A DNA stretch of 64,000 bases from Xiphophorus maculatus (taxonomy: Eukaryota; Chordata; Actinopteri; Cyprinodontiformes; Poeciliidae): the NCBI RefSeq assembly GCF_002775205.1, contig NC_036447.1:15792501-15856500 (forward strand), in the 5' to 3' direction. Below are positions 13,378 to 26,923 of this stretch, in pieces (the stretch's first letter is position 1; every line of letters starts with the position of its first letter). Both the position numbers and the translations under genes were made by a program. The notes under the pieces were generated by a model that was not told where the DNA came from, did not search any database, and saw nothing but the letters and a program-made list of their open reading frames with translations.

Positions 13378-16300
13378 GCACCTTCCGTCGCTCAACCAAC
13401 CAGTTCCTCCCAGCCTATTGCTTTCCCTTCCTGATTCCCTCCCGCCCTCGACGCCGCCTGTTACCTGCGTCAGACCGGTCCACGACGGCAGTACGGCTTC
13501 CACCTGTTCCAGGCCACGCCTCTGCAGGCTGACATGCTAGCCGAGCCCTTCCTGGCACCCATCGACCCCCAACGCATCCTGCCCCCCCACAGCCCCTTCT
13601 AACCTAGTGTTGCTGCAGGCTCAGACAGCGCAGAGGAGAGTTTGTGGCTTTTCTTTCTGATAATTAGAAAGATAATTACTTAGTCAGGCAGTAAAGAAGA
13701 ACAGCTTTGACCTGTTAATCGCTTAATGCAAAAGCAAGTTTCATTTATCTTCCTGAGGCAAAAGTGTTCAAACAAGGCTTTGCACTAAAAAAAAAAAGAA
13801 AAGCACTTCTGTTTGTCAACCATTACATAGAGAAATGACTGTTGCTAAATATTTATAGCCATCTTGAAGCTTTCTGCTGACAAATGCTACGAAATTTCCA
13901 ACAAACTACATTGAAGATTATAATTGTAACGTGAAAAATGTGAAAAACTTCATGGGGTGTGAATACTTTTCCGAGGCCCTAAAAAGGTCACATTAAGAGC
14001 ACGATCACAGTCCAAATGCATCGACCCTTTATTGTTCATCTTCATCACATCCTGAATGCACAGCCAGGTTGCCGAAAGCATGCAACACACATTGTGACTT
14101 TTTTTTTTTTTTTTTTATCCACAACCTTTTTTTATGGTCAGTTCATCTTTCAGTGAAGACGACAGGAGAAACATCAGAGCTGCAGGAGCAGAAACAGTGT
14201 AAATAGATAATCCAGTTACTGTCCACGTCTCCCTCTGGTTGGGTCACCTAACCACTAACTCCACACTACTGACCACTACACTATACCACCAGATGGTGTG
14301 GATGGACTACTAACTCAGAAAGAAAAACAGAAAGGAATGAGTTGCCCTACAACTATAAAAACCCAAACATTGTGTTTTGTTTTGTTTTTTCCTTCTCAGT
14401 AGCTAATTGATGTAGCAAATAAGAGGCTTCCTCTTAAGTTTTGAAGTGATCCTGGCGGACCACGAGCTATTGTTATTGGGAGATGTTTATGTTGTGTTTT
14501 GTTTCTTTAACCTGTAGATGGTAAGCTGACCTTTGCGTCAGATTCACTAACTGACCTCTGCCCGTCTGCACAGCGCCACCTAACGATAAGAATTGGAAAA
14601 TTCTCCGCAGCTCTGTCGCTTCGCCTGAATTTACAGCGTCCGATTAACAGGTCAAAGCTGACAACTCAGTGGGAAACTGTTCTTGTTCTGTTAAGAGATA
14701 GAGAACTTAGCAAACTAATCCTTCAGTTTTTCCAGCAGAAGTAATGCTCTTCTCTTTGCTTTCTCCTACCTTTATTATTATTATTATTATTATTGCTCCT
14801 CTCGGCTTTTCTGGATGAATTTCCCCCAGGCTTTGACTGTAAATGATGCACAATAGTGGTTATGGACAGACGAGGCGCTCCTGTTGCTCTCTGACGGTGT
14901 TAGTAATCAATAAGTCCCTCCGACCTCCACCTCACTCAACCCCACCCACCCAGCCACCCACCCACCCCCCGGTCTTTTTGCAGTCTGTAGAGCTTGGCAC
15001 TTTAAAAAAAACAAAAAAACAAAACAGCAGCTCGTCCACTACGGCGGGTGGGTCTGACCAAAAAAATACAAAACTGCTAAAAATAGAAGAAAAAAAAAAC
15101 CTGGAAAGAAAAGAAGCTACTCATCACTTAAAGTGAAACCAGCTAGTGTAGTCTATATTTCTTGTACTGAGTTTTGTATTATATTTTCCTAAATGTTCTT
15201 TAAAGCTGAAAAAAAAGTCAAAAAAAGAGTGAGTATATCTATCTATATCTATAAATATATATCTATATAAAAGAGACAGACAGACAGGAGGCCAGGCTTG
15301 TTGAAGGGAGAGTGGGGGCAGGGGAGCTCATACACTGGCCCCCCCTCTCTTGGGTGACTCTCCTGCTGTCATTCTGTGCCTTGGTGAGCCTTCCTCCTCC
15401 TCCTCCTCTTCCTCCTCCTCGTTACCTCCCCAACTCAGGTCACACTCCCCCCCCTCCTCCTCCTTGTTTTCTCTACACTTCCACAAGCAGAGGGGTATCA
15501 GTGTCCCCCCCGCCGCCCCTTGGCTTCTGCTTGGAGCCATCGCCGCACCCTGTCCAGGAGCCCCCGCTGCCCCAGCCACCTCTGTCATGGAAATAAACAA
15601 AAACACACACACTGGTGAACTCCCATGGCAGCTTCTATTCGCTCCACAGCCCCACCGAACGGACACCAGCGGGGGGGCTCTAAACGTCTGGGCTTGAAGC
15701 TTCTTCATCTTCTTTAATTTTTTTTTTTTTTTTTACAATTATTGTATTTTGACTAAATGTTTGTTCTGCGGGAGCCGCCTGGGAGAGGAGTGATAAAAGA
15801 ATAATCCAATCAATGGCAGCTTAAGGTGTTATCCTCCGAGCTCCCAGGTGGTCCGACCCAAACTGAAAAAGAAAAAAAAAAACTAGTGTTACCCATCGAT
15901 CAGGAGGACTTCTTGACTAACAGCAATATGACCATCTTGTGCTTTCAGACAAGGGAGGGTGGACAGGGCAGGGATTTTTAAAGACAAGCAGGTGGTTTAT
16001 TTTGCTCTTACTCTGTGGTGCATTTATGGTGACCAACACTCTTTTTTTTTTTTTCTTTTTTTTTTACCTCCTATCTGCACTCTCTCCATACACTGCAGGA
16101 GGGCACAAAAAAAGAAGAAACCCAACCCCAGGTTAAATTTTTTTTTTTTTGTGGTCATAAACAGTTTACATTCATGTCAGAGCATTTGTACATGACTGTT
16201 TGTTGCAAAAAACTAAACTTTTTTTTGTTGCAAAAAAAAAAGGCATCCATGTTGGTCAAAATGAACAACTGAGTATACTATTATTGAAGGCATGGGATGA

Positions 16301-18859
16301 TTCTCTCGCACAGAACCTCCTATATGAGACGCAACAGGGATTGGGGCGAGTTGAGAGTCGGATGTGAGATTATGATGTTTCAGTTCTGTCGTTGGGAAAA
16401 AAAAAATAGCACACACAGTCATGCTGAGTGGTTGCTGAGCAGCCGACCGGACGTTAGTCAACATTCTGGTTAAGGTTTAAAAGGGGGAAGGCGTGTATGG
16501 AGGTTCCTGTAAAGATGTGCCTTTTCTAAGCAGAGATTGTATGAGCTGAATAAATATAAATGTATATGTATAAATGTACATATATCAGCAACACATGCAA
16601 GCAAAGATGAGTTTTGATGTCGGCTTCTGCGTAGGCATGGGCCAGTTGCTGGTATTGAGGCTTTAAAAGGTTCAGATTTCAAAACCACAAAAAACTGAAA
16701 GTAGGATTAAAGTAGAAATGCACCAATTAGGCTTTTTCTGACCAGGTGTCAGGAATCGCCTCCCAATTTAATAAAAAATAAATGAATACATTTTAGAACT
16801 GCAAAACTGACAAAACTGACAAAAATCTGTGAGTGGTGGAGGTTGTAGATCTGTATCCAAAATAACATTAGGAAATGTTATCCTAATGCTATCCTGAATG
16901 GCTAGTTCCGAGGCTCTGGATGATTGATTTTTAAAAGTCCTTTTAACAGTATTGATATTGGGTGGAAATTGGTCGATTCCAATGTCTTAATGATTTATCA
17001 GTGCATCTGTAATTGAAAGGCACTTTAAATGAAATGCCAAAATAAGGCTCTGGAGTGACCAGAGTTTTTTCTTCAGCTAGATGGAGCCACAGTAACACGA
17101 TGCTAGCTGCCCCACCTGCTAGTCAGGTGGTTGGAAACAGACTTTCTGTGAGACTTTTCTCATGCGATGGGCAGCTCTGGCTGCTTTGAGACAAACACAA
17201 TTAGATGTTTTATATTTTTCTGTTATCACCGTGGTAAATTTTTTTTTTTTGCTCAACATTTTATCGTGAGAATATCTTTACTGGCCCATGCCTACTTTTG
17301 CGTTACTGTTGCTCAGAGATTAGCGTAGGTATAGTGCACTTTCTGCAAAGCATGTAGGCTTGGAAACATCAACAGGCTCAGAGAAAATAACATCAGCACA
17401 CCTTGAACAGAGATCAGAATCTATTGCTGCTTTTAAAATCCACACAATGACTTCCATTAGAAATATTATTCCTGCCAAACAAATGGTCACTTTTATTCCT
17501 TCCATGATTAATTAAGAATTTGTGTCTGGTAATACAACGTGGATAGCTTTAAGTACCCTTTAGGCTTTAGGTCAGCTTTCCGCCCTTTTTCAGCCTTCAT
17601 CACATCTTCACACGTAGAGGTAGAACCCTCCAGAGCCGCATCAGCAGGAGGATCTCTGGCTGGGGGTTTAGTACAGAGGATTATGGAGAAACAGTTGGGG
17701 ACCAGCGTGCTGAGCAGGGGAGGGAGAGTTCTGTGCCAGAGACCTGTGAAATATGTTCCTTTATAGAGGATATGTAATTGCATACAGAAGATGTTATTAA
17801 GTTCCTTTTTTTTTTTTTTGGTTTTGTGCGTATGAGCGCGTCTACACGAGTACCTGGTGCTGGCTACATTTTAGCAAACACTTGAAGGTATTGTGTGTTG
17901 TCTCATTGTAATATAATTAAAATGTTTTATACATAAACATGTTGCTGTGACTTATTCATGCACGCAGCTGAGCAAAGCAGCAGGAAAAGGCAGATAAAAG
18001 AGCTGAAATGTTAGGGGGCTTCCTGTTTGGTTTGTGCAGCTGTGAAGCTGAAGTCTGGAATATTAACTTTTAAAGGTCAAAGTGGAGCTTCTTGCTGCAG
18101 CAGCAGAAAGACGTTAGCTGATCCCATAAACAATAAGCATCTGTCAATCATGTAACCTTTTTTTTTTAAGTTCTATTGAAGCTCGTTTAACAAAAGAGCT
18201 TTCTGAAGTTGGACGTGCTGAAGATTTTTCTATTTTATAAGAGCTTGTCTGTTTAAAATGACCAGAAAAAAAAAAAAATCAGGAATACATCCGTCATATT
18301 GTATCTTTTATCCAAGGCTTAGACAACAAATAAAAATCCAGTCAAATTCAAACTTGAAAGGAATGCAGTCGCTGAAATCAGAATGATCTTAAGAACAAGC
18401 TTTAAAATAAAAGTTGATTCAGTTTCATTATTGCACCTCAGAAGCAGTCATTCAGTTACAGCCTGAATACGTTACAGTAAATCAGTGAAAATGTTGCTCA
18501 TTCTGATAGAGCCAGTCTGTTGTGATCGTCAGTGTCAGCATAGGCAGTTTATGCTTTCTAATGATCATGTCACAAATTACTGATGCATATATTAGCTCTA
18601 TATATTAGCTCTAAAAGGTAAAAATAAAATCAACATCGTCTCTCTCTACTGGGAGAACTTAAAATGTGAAGTTATCTGGACTCACTATTTACACCTGGCT
18701 GACTGACATTTTCTAGCACTGAAAGGCAGACGGCTTTCATACAAACACCTGAGATTTAACAGAACTGAGACAGAAAGAAAAAAAACACACATGATGAAAA
18801 GAACCAAGTCAGTCACAGTTAGCCCTCATCTTAGGCCCTGAGCCTCCCGCTCCCGGCCG
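13378..18859. other. mxd4 3' UTR and convergent mxd4/prelid1 intergenic region
   Basis: The first part is probably mxd4 3' UTR; its end is not certain. Possible AATAAA-type signals include 15592-15597, and a TGTAAATA (Pumilio-type) motif lies near 14199. Poly-T tracts, a (TTA)n run at about 14772-14795 and a TCC-rich tract at about 15390-15420 produce meaningless Pro/Ser open frames. A Tc1 tip is at 13900-13982. No other coding exon was seen before the prelid1 stop at 18860. Confidence 0.45.
13900..13982. mobile_element. Tc1-like terminal fragment in mxd4 3' region
   Basis: The end of the fish Tc1-like family is recognisable (TTGTAACGTGAAAAATGTG, then GGTGTGAATACTTTTCCGAG). It lies 520 bp after the mxd4 stop, so it may be transcribed as part of the 3' UTR. 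Confidence 0.6.
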
Positions 18860-21800
18860 TCAGACGTACTGCTGGGATTTCTGCGGAGTGGCGGCAGCTG
18901 AAGCCAGAGTCTTGGCCGCCTCCTTGGCCTTTTCTGACGGGGGTCTCACTGAGTCCCGGAGTAGCCGTTGCGGCGCCTCTCCTACCAGAGCCAGAGCGGG
19001 ATCAGACAGAAAGAAGATCAACTTTCCTTAAATCAATAACCAAGGCATGAATATTCAACATCTGCATGACTCGTTGAAAAAGTATTCATACATCTTGATC
19101 TTTTTTTTCCATTTTGCCATGTTGCAACTACAAACCTGAACACAGTATAATTAATTGGGATTTTAAGTCGTAGACCAACAGTAGTGTGTAAATGTGAAGT
19201 CTTTAGGATTCTGCTTACGTGGCTTTGAACATTATTCTTTAAAAAATAGTTCAAGCTCAACCACAAAGATTAAGCTTGAACATCAATTTTCATATCTTGG
19301 CAAAGATTGTCTGTTCAGAACAGACAATCAGCAGAACACGCTTTATCTACAGACTGGATGACCACGCTGCTGGAAGCCTGAAATCTTTGTCCGATATTTA
19401 GCGCCACTAACCTTCCCATCAAATGACCGGCTTCCCTTTCCCTGCATCCCTGAAAAACATCCCCACAGCATGATGCTGCCACATTCTGCATGTAGGCCAG
19501 AAGGTTCAGTTTGGTCTCATCTGACCAGATCGCCTTCTCCCACATGTCCACTGTAACACTAAGGCAGGATTTTCTTCAGTAATGGCTTTCTTACCCAGTC
19601 TGTCCGTTCAGGTGGGCAGCTGTGTAGGTTTGATTTGTGCAACACATTTATCTCTGATCTGTCTGCTGTGTTTCCATGAGAATAGAAAGAGCTTTATTTG
19701 TCCTAAGGCATTTCACACAACCACCCAACGACCCTTTGTTGTGGTTGTCACATAAAAAAAAATGTGAACATGTTAAAGGGACAGAATAACTTTTGCAAGG
19801 CAGGGTTTCAGGTGACTTTCTTGTAATATTTTTGTGTTTTTAAGAAAATCTGAGGAGGCATCAAAGGCACCGTTGTCTAAGCATGTTGACAGATTTACCG
19901 ATGCTGCAGGCATCAAGTTAGGAGTGCAAGGCTCAACTGCAATTACTACCATGGGTTTAACTCTCACTTATTGGCTTACCTGAGATCATTTCCAAAAAAA
20001 TAAGAGTTTAAAACGAGAATGAGTCTCTGTATCCTTACTCTAAACAGGCAATATCTTAAAGGCTTTAATTTAATCTGAGTTCATTTGAGAGCTGTCTGAG
20101 TTCCAGACAGCCAGTCATCTGTTTTCCATATTATGGACTCAAGGATGTCAGATGAATAGGTGACATAACAACAAGCACAGAGGACCTTGGAGATCCTACA
20201 AGTAAACAGAACACCCTCATTTTTATGCTGGTTTGAACTGGCTCACAATGGATTCACTGCCGTGGGCTATGGAGTGTGAGTGCCTGAGTGCGTGTGTGTG
20301 TGTCTGTCCTGACGGTGAACCTTCGAACCTCAAGGGAGATCAATAAGCACAATAAAGACCGAATGGACAGCAGGGATGAACCGGTCTCTTCAAACCTTGC
20401 AGCGGATTTCAGCAAAGTGAAAAAGCAGGTAGAAAAGTTCTGAGGTCGCCTCATTGTATCGCAGCTACTGTGAAAAGTTTACTCCAATATTCTTAAAGTA
20501 CTTACGCTAAGAAGGTTTTGCTTATTTTGTAAAAGAACAAAAAAAAAGGAGATGTACCAATGAGGCTTCTGGAGGCTGACAAAGTTTTGGTTTGCTTTGA
20601 GATTTGACTTGCCGATTCAAATCTTTTACCAATTCTGTTTTTTTTCCTTCTTCAAAATTAAAAATTCAAATGTGGTAAACATATAACGCAATATCCCAGC
20701 TGTCACCTGATTTTTAGTAAGCTCAAAACATCCAAGCACCTGAGAACGTGCAGTTTGATGACTTGCTAAGAGACAGAAAGCAAAGTGGGAGTAGAACAAA
20801 ATACAAGTTTGGTTTTCTAAGGCGCCTCAGGAAATCGTCATCTTCTTGACCCTTTTCACATTTAGTCACACTACAACCACAGACGACAACGTGTTTTGTA
20901 ACACACCAACACAAATTTGTGCATACTTACGAGCTGGAAGGAAAATGACATTTTTCTTGTTTTTGCTGTAAAAAAATCTGAAAAGTGTGGTGTGCATTCA
21001 GGATGGGGTTTTAGTTTTGCACCATGCATGTTGAATGCAGGAGAGAGGGTTCAGTTTAGCTTTCAGAGTAAAGCACCTTCTCTCACACGTTTGCCATATT
21101 CTCTACAGGAGCTGTGGGACTCTGCAGCTCGTCCAGACCTACAATGATCAAAACCGATGGTTGCTTCTCAGATTAGCGCGCTCACTGTCTAATGTTGCTA
21201 AGAGTGCAGTTGTGCCGTGATCTTCCAATTACTGGATGACGTTGAGATATTTGTATAACCTAACTTTGCTTCAACCTTCTTTACAACTTGGAGAAAATGT
21301 GAAAAAGTTCAAGGGTTAAAACCTCTGCATATGGAAATAAATTCCTCCAGGCTTCTTGAACAACTGCTGCTGGCAGCAGTGACAGTTTGTCAACAGCAAA
21401 ACAGAAATGCAACATGCAGCTACATGCTTAAGGCAGAAAATTAAAAGCAGTCTGTTTTTATGTGGAGCTAATGACAGCAGAAAAACAGACCTAGGAAAAC
21501 CGCATGCCAATTTTTCTGAAATCCTTTGCACACATAACACTTCACCACTTTCCCTCAAATTTGGCTCTGAATCAAAATCCCTACAAACAACCAAATGACT
21601 ACAATATATAAGAAGGACCAAAACTTGGTGTGTTTCTAGGCTATGTGACTTACTGACAGTCTACAGTAACAGAAAAACTACAAAAACAAACCACAAGCTT
21701 CAAATCAAAATGTACTAAATAACAATGACTTTATTTGGGCCTTTTAATCTGAGATATGGAAGCAATGCACATGCTCTGATTATATCATGCATTTTCAGCT

Positions 21801-24800
21801 CATTTTAATATTTAGATGCCGCTAGAGTTTTTGCTTGCGACAAACAAAAATGAATTATAAATAATAATGCATGCAGGCAATTTTTCACAAATTGCAACTG
21901 CTGGAAGTAATGCTAGGTTATCCATGCTGCATCAAAACAGCCATTTTATTGGTGTTTTGAGGACCACATAAAGACATTGTTGCTCTAACTGGTAATATTT
22001 TCCCAGAAGAACGGGGGTGTCAGTACCTCCACTACTCTATCTATTGTTGCAGGCTCATGTGACAACCATGGGCAGAGGCCAAGAGTGTCAAATTGATGCC
22101 ACCCCGCCACCCACCCAACATACTCACCCCAACGCTCAGCCTGATGCCCAGTCCTGCAGAGCCATCAACAATGGGGCAATAAAACAGAATCACAACAATG
22201 GGAGAACGCCCTTTTAGACAACAGTACGCTGCTGCATCAGCACAACGCAGTTTGGAGCACAGGACTACCAGACCGCGCAAGAAGCTACACTGTGACTAGG
22301 CCTGTCGCGATAAACGATAAATCAATGAATCGTACGATAAATTAAAACTATCGGCGTCATTTTAATTATCGGCTTTAATCGTCTCTTCCGGCCTTTTTCT
22401 CTTTCTGTTGATGACACTGAATGAAAAAAGGCTCAACTCCGGTGCTCTCCACTGACCCTCCCTTCCTCATTTCCTTAGTGTAAAGGGCCGATTGTCGGCC
22501 CATTTTCAAAACTTGACAGACCACACATTAGCCGACAGAAATCCTAGGTATAAAAGGTTCTATCGGTTCGTTCCTGCCGTGTGGTGTCCAACAATGGGCA
22601 CAAAATAATGGCTACAAGTTCAGTTAACTAATTTTAAAACCAGGCATTAATCAATGCTTTACTACAATCTACCTGCAATGCATGTGGCTAGTGTCAGTGT
22701 AAACTCCTGACTGAATGAAAATCATTAGAACCTATTTATGTCACGTTAAAGAACAGCTGAAAAGTTACCGGGTTTATCAACTGCGGTAGCAATTTCGCTC
22801 CAACTCCTCCTCTTGTCATTTCTATATTCTTTTCATGTTGAATAAACATTAATGTTGTTTCCACATATCATCTCCAATGTCCACTGGACTTCGGGTGACG
22901 CTGTGTCAGCTGTTTGGGATTCCCCTCAGTAATTTCCCCTCAGAAAGCACTGAGGGAATCTGTGCTTTCTGATTGGCTACCTGTCACATTCAACAGGCTG
23001 GTTAACGCTCCCAGTCTGGGAAAACCGTAACACACCACACACTACAGGATAACGAAATCGACAATCTTAGAACAACTAATGTTCTAAGATTGTCATAAGG
23101 GGAAAAATAGGAGCAAAAAATCGTGTAGTGTGAATTATTGCATCAGGTAGTCGATGTGCCCATTTTCTCTATTTAAATCTAATTATTGAAGGGCATTATA
23201 GTATATAGACTTCATAATCTGCACTCTTTTGGTTGAATGAGGTATTTATTTCCACTTTGGCTTTATGTTGTTTAGTTTTTATTCAAGGAAATTTTTTATC
23301 AATGGAGACTGAGAATCCATTTTGTTTTTGGTTGTTTTGTTTATTTGTTTATCAGTTCCAGTGTTAAATGTTCTTTTGATAATAAAGTGTATCTATCTTT
23401 GGCAGGAAATCGCATGCATTATTACGTCATTTCCATTAAATCAGTGTAAAAAGGTCTTCACACAATATTATCGTTTATCGCAATCATTTTTGAGACAATG
23501 AATCACTCAGCAAAACTTGTTATCGTGACAGGCCTAACTGTGACAGATCAAAACAAGCAGCTATCTGTTAATAGCAGATTACATTTGTTTCTAACTGAAC
23601 AGTTTATGGTTTTCTTTCTCAAAAGTGACTTTGTCTTCTTTTATGTCAGACCTCCAAACTTTATACTTTTGCCGGAGCAGGAACAACAGGAGAAGTTTCT
23701 CGAATATTTTGTTATTTAAACATATTACATATTAATAAGACGTTACACTTTGCCTTGCCCTCATCTGAAGCTCAAACCTAGCATACATACCCTGCAGATT
23801 GGACAGCGCGTATTCCAGCCCCTTCATGGCCTTCACCTGGTTGCTCTTGAAGCGGGCCAATCCAAACTCCTGGGAAAGTACACAACAGGACATGGTAATT
23901 TAATGACAACAGACAGACACTCCTATGTGTCTCTGTCTGACTGGAGATGTTTAATAAAGTCTGGAATATTGTGATTTTAATTACAGTTAATGGTTTTAGT
24001 ACTGCTTAGATTGAAGGTCTAATATCCCAACAAGATCTTGCATTTATCTTTAGTTTGATTACTGCAACAGTGTCCTCAAAGGTCTATCTGAAGTGTCATC
24101 CAACTGCAGCTGATCCAGAGCGCTGCTGCTGCTCGCGTTCTCACTAAAACCAGGAACATAAAGCACATCACCCAGTCCCAACGTTCTTTCACTGGCTCCT
24201 TGTGACCCAGAGAGCACACATGAAGATATTTGGTTTAGCAATCACTGAATGGCTTAGCACCAAAATACATTGAAGCCATGTTGTTGTCACATCAACGCTC
24301 CAGATCTATGATTTTAAAATACTCTGCAATATGGAGAAGAAGCATTCAGTTTTTATGCTGCACTAATCTGGAAAAAACATCCAGAAAACTGAAAAACTGC
24401 TGGAACACTGACTTCCTTTAGATCGAAGCTAAAACCCCATCTGCTTATTAGAGTTGCCTTTGACTCTTCCACTTATTATACCAATACAAACATCATTAAT
24501 TTCAGTCTTCAGACTTTTCATCACTTTCCTTCATGTCGATGCAGTATATTTCTGTTTTATGTTTTCATCCTGCAAAGTACTTTGAACTGAAATGTTCTCT
24601 ACAACACCCTTAAAGTAATAGATCAAATGATTAAACATTTGAAAATTAATAAACTCCCCTTGACAGGTGAACTAAATTACAAACAGTGACTAGGAATGGT
24701 ACTTGTGCCCCCTTAAACTTTTTGATACTTTCTCATGTTACAAACTCAAACTGCAAATGAGATTTCCAGACTTCTATTCAACAATAAAATTCTATTTGCT

Positions 24801-26923
24801 TAACAGCTGTCCTGTCTACTGATTCTCCCCACTAAGTAGTGGAGTTCTGCAGCTTCTCCAAACATACAATCAGCCTCTTGGCTACTTCTAAACACCTTGG
24901 CAGAACTCAAAATGTCTGCACGTCACAAGAAACGAGCGTTAAAAGGGACGTCTATAAAGCAATCCAGGTGAGCAGCACAGGTGAGCTTATGGAAGTAAAC
25001 TGCAAGTAAATGTACCTGAATGGGTTTGGAGAAGCCAAAAATGCTTGAAGATATCCATGCTTCCCGTTTTAGCTGTGTGGTTGATGGCTGCTCTGCTGAA
25101 TCTAAGAAAACACAACGCTCCTCCACAGACTGAACCAGGAGAGAGAAAAGTGTGCCCACTCATTAGAACAAAAATTCGCTAATACTAGATTCTAAGCTAA
25201 AATGTTTTACATGTATTTTCCTGTTTTCCTTTTGCTTTTCACAGAGAATGAGGCCTCACCATGAGAGTCGTGTGATTTAGGTTCCACGTGTAGGTGGTCA
25301 AGCTTCTGTTGACCGGGTCCAGAATGGAGTCCTCCAGGATGTAGACGTAGCGAGACATGCCGGAAGGGAAGAACCGCTCTGCCCAGCGAGGCAGCCGATT
25401 GGTCTTCATCAGCAGGCGTCTGGAGAGGAGCCGGTGGTCCGTGGTCACCTCCCGGTACACAACGTCCTCAGTGAGAACATGGGTGCTGGGAGACATAGAG
25501 TCACGTTAGCACTGGGTGCTCAGTATTTTTACACCTTTGAGACTTTGTATTGTGTATAAACAGTGGTGGTGAAGGATTTCATGAAGGCTTTGTTATCACG
25601 TTAAGCTAATCCCTTTACTGATAAACAAAGTCAGAAAACAGAGACTACAGTTCTGTTTCTTTGTCAAAGCATTTCACTAACATATAAAAAAGAATATCCT
25701 TTATAGAATCATCTATGTGATCTTTGACATACTAAACAATATGATCCATGTGTATTTTTTTTTAACTAAAAAAAAACAACTGACATTGCTGTGGAGAAAA
25801 TAGATTTCTATATGCTAAAATTTTCATCTGAGGGTCTCCTAAGGCTCAGTAATAGGACCAATGTTTCTTTTAAAGATAATTGCAAAGTTCCGAAACGGCC
25901 ACAACAAATGACACAAATGTATTTTATCTTATTGATTGAAATTAACTTTTGCAGTTTTGGCTGAGAGCTAAATGAGTCAAGAGAGTGGCTTTGACATTGA
26001 TTGACTTTGTATTTACGTTAATTTATTTGTTTATGTTTGGTCTTCATTTAACCAACTCAACAACTAGACTTTTAATAAATGTTCCTCAGTCTGACATCAA
26101 ATAATTTTGTTAATTCAGGTTGAAAACCTTTTGTCTAGATTTTGTGTGTGTGTGTGTTTTTACAGTCATCACTGAGCTCATTTCACTGTTCTTATATTAA
26201 TTTTATTTCTAGTCTCAAGATCGCAGATCAGCGTTTGCAACGTGTTGCAAAACTCTTAATGTTCTCATTGTAAAAAGAACGGGCCGGGGCAGCCGGAGAT
26301 AAGAAGCAGATTACCCTCCAGAGAACTTGAACAGACTGAGCCTAGTTTTACTTCCCTGGTGACGTTTTTCAGTTCTCTGTTCTAATCATGACTGAGGTCG
26401 TCTTGCTCTTTCAGAGCAATGCACATTCAGTGTCATGTGTCGCATATTAAAAATGGTCTTTGGAAGGTGCTTTTATTGATTCATTTAGAATTTGCCTCAT
26501 CATTTATTATAAACGCCAGACACCTTTTGCACATTTTAATGATATTTTTAAAAATGCTGTGCATTTATTTTAGACACAAAGGCGCCATCTGTTGCAAATT
26601 CTCTAAAGGCTGTTTATTATAATAAAACAGTTACCGAGAGTGGATATTTTAGTCCGACCTAAATGCATTCTAACAAGTTAGCAGTAACAAAGCTTTATTT
26701 TTATGTAAAACATAACATTTGGGTCACATTACCACTCATCACAAAAATCCCTTTTTCACTTTTCATATCCTCCAAATATGTTTCAACAATACGGCTTGAT
26801 ATAATAGAGACAATGAAAAGAGTTTCACTACCTGAAAGGATTAGGGTATCTCTGCCAAAAGGCAGAGACAACATGGTCCCATGTGCTCTTTATGTCTGTG
26901 GAGCTACAAAAATATTTGACCAT
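18860..26923 (-). CDS. prelid1: PRELI domain-containing protein 1
   Basis: PRELID1, with TRIAP1, carries phosphatidic acid across the mitochondrial intermembrane space for cardiolipin synthesis. Five coding exons on the minus strand: 26923-26832, 25485-25260, 25129-25016, 23869-23791 and 18981-18860, all GT-AG with matching phases, giving 210 aa (human 219). The PRELI/MSF1 domain covers roughly residues 1-175: MVKYF start, AFWQRYPNPF (about 21-30), HVLTEDVVYREVT, LLSRRLLMKTNRLPRWAERF, TTYTWNLNHTTLM, SVEERCVF, KREAWISSSIFG and EFGLARFKSNQVKAMKG. The tail (SEKAKEAAKTLASAAATPQK) is a short Ala/Lys helix, shorter than in mammals. The start is chosen because MVKYF is the family N-terminus; a good acceptor 4 nt upstream implies a separate 5' UTR exon. 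Residues 6-13 (CSSTDIKS) differ from the human sequence. It could be either teleost paralogue (a or b). Confidence 0.93.
19072..19805 (-). mobile_element. Decayed Tc1-like transposon in prelid1 intron 4
   Basis: Both ends are recognisable: AAAAGTATTCATACATCTTG on the left and CAGAATAACTTTTGCAAGGC on the right. The minus strand still reads WSDETKLNLLAYMQN, the WSDETK motif of Tc1 transposases, with CGSIMLWGC in a neighbouring frame, hence frameshifted. A perfect 11-bp inverted repeat (19305-19329) lies inside. Confidence 0.85.
20848..21320 (-). mobile_element. Second Tc1-like fragment in prelid1 intron 4
   Basis: Contains TTCACATTTAGTCACACTAC at the left, CTGAAAAGTGTGGTGTGCAT inside, the degraded N-terminal transposase region (GAGCTGTGGGACTCTGCAGC) and GAGAAAATGTGAAAAAGTTC at the right. 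Rearranged relative to the family consensus. Confidence 0.7.
22297..23536. mobile_element. hAT-type non-autonomous element with intact TSD
   Basis: The ends form an imperfect terminal inverted repeat: TAGGCCTGTCGCGATAA on the left against the complement of TTATCGTGACAGGCCTA on the right, 16 of 17 matching. Both sides carry the same 8-bp duplication, ACTGTGAC (22289-22296 and 23537-23544), the hallmark length of hAT transposition. Secondary CGATAAACGAT/ATCGTTTATCG repeats lie just inside each end. The 1240-bp interior shows no transposase frame but holds two perfect hairpins (22941-22971 and 23060-23094). It lies in prelid1 intron 4. Confidence 0.85.
24045..24600 (+). mobile_element. LINE (L2-like) reverse transcriptase tail fragment
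   Basis: Forward frames read DYCNSVLKGL, then a degraded LQLIQNAAARVLT-like stretch and HITPVL/LHWLPV-like residues, then LKPHLL near the end, broken by stops and frameshifts. This is the order at the C-terminus of L2/CR1-clade reverse transcriptases. It lies in prelid1 intron 3. Confidence 0.65.
24690..24905 (-). mobile_element. Tc1-like fragment in prelid1 intron 3
   Basis: Contains the degraded end (CTTGTGCCCCCTTAAACTTT, TTTCTCATGTTACAAACTC) and the transposase N-terminal region in complement (GTGGAGTTCTGCAGCTTCTC, CAGCCTCTTGGCTACTTCT). Confidence 0.65.
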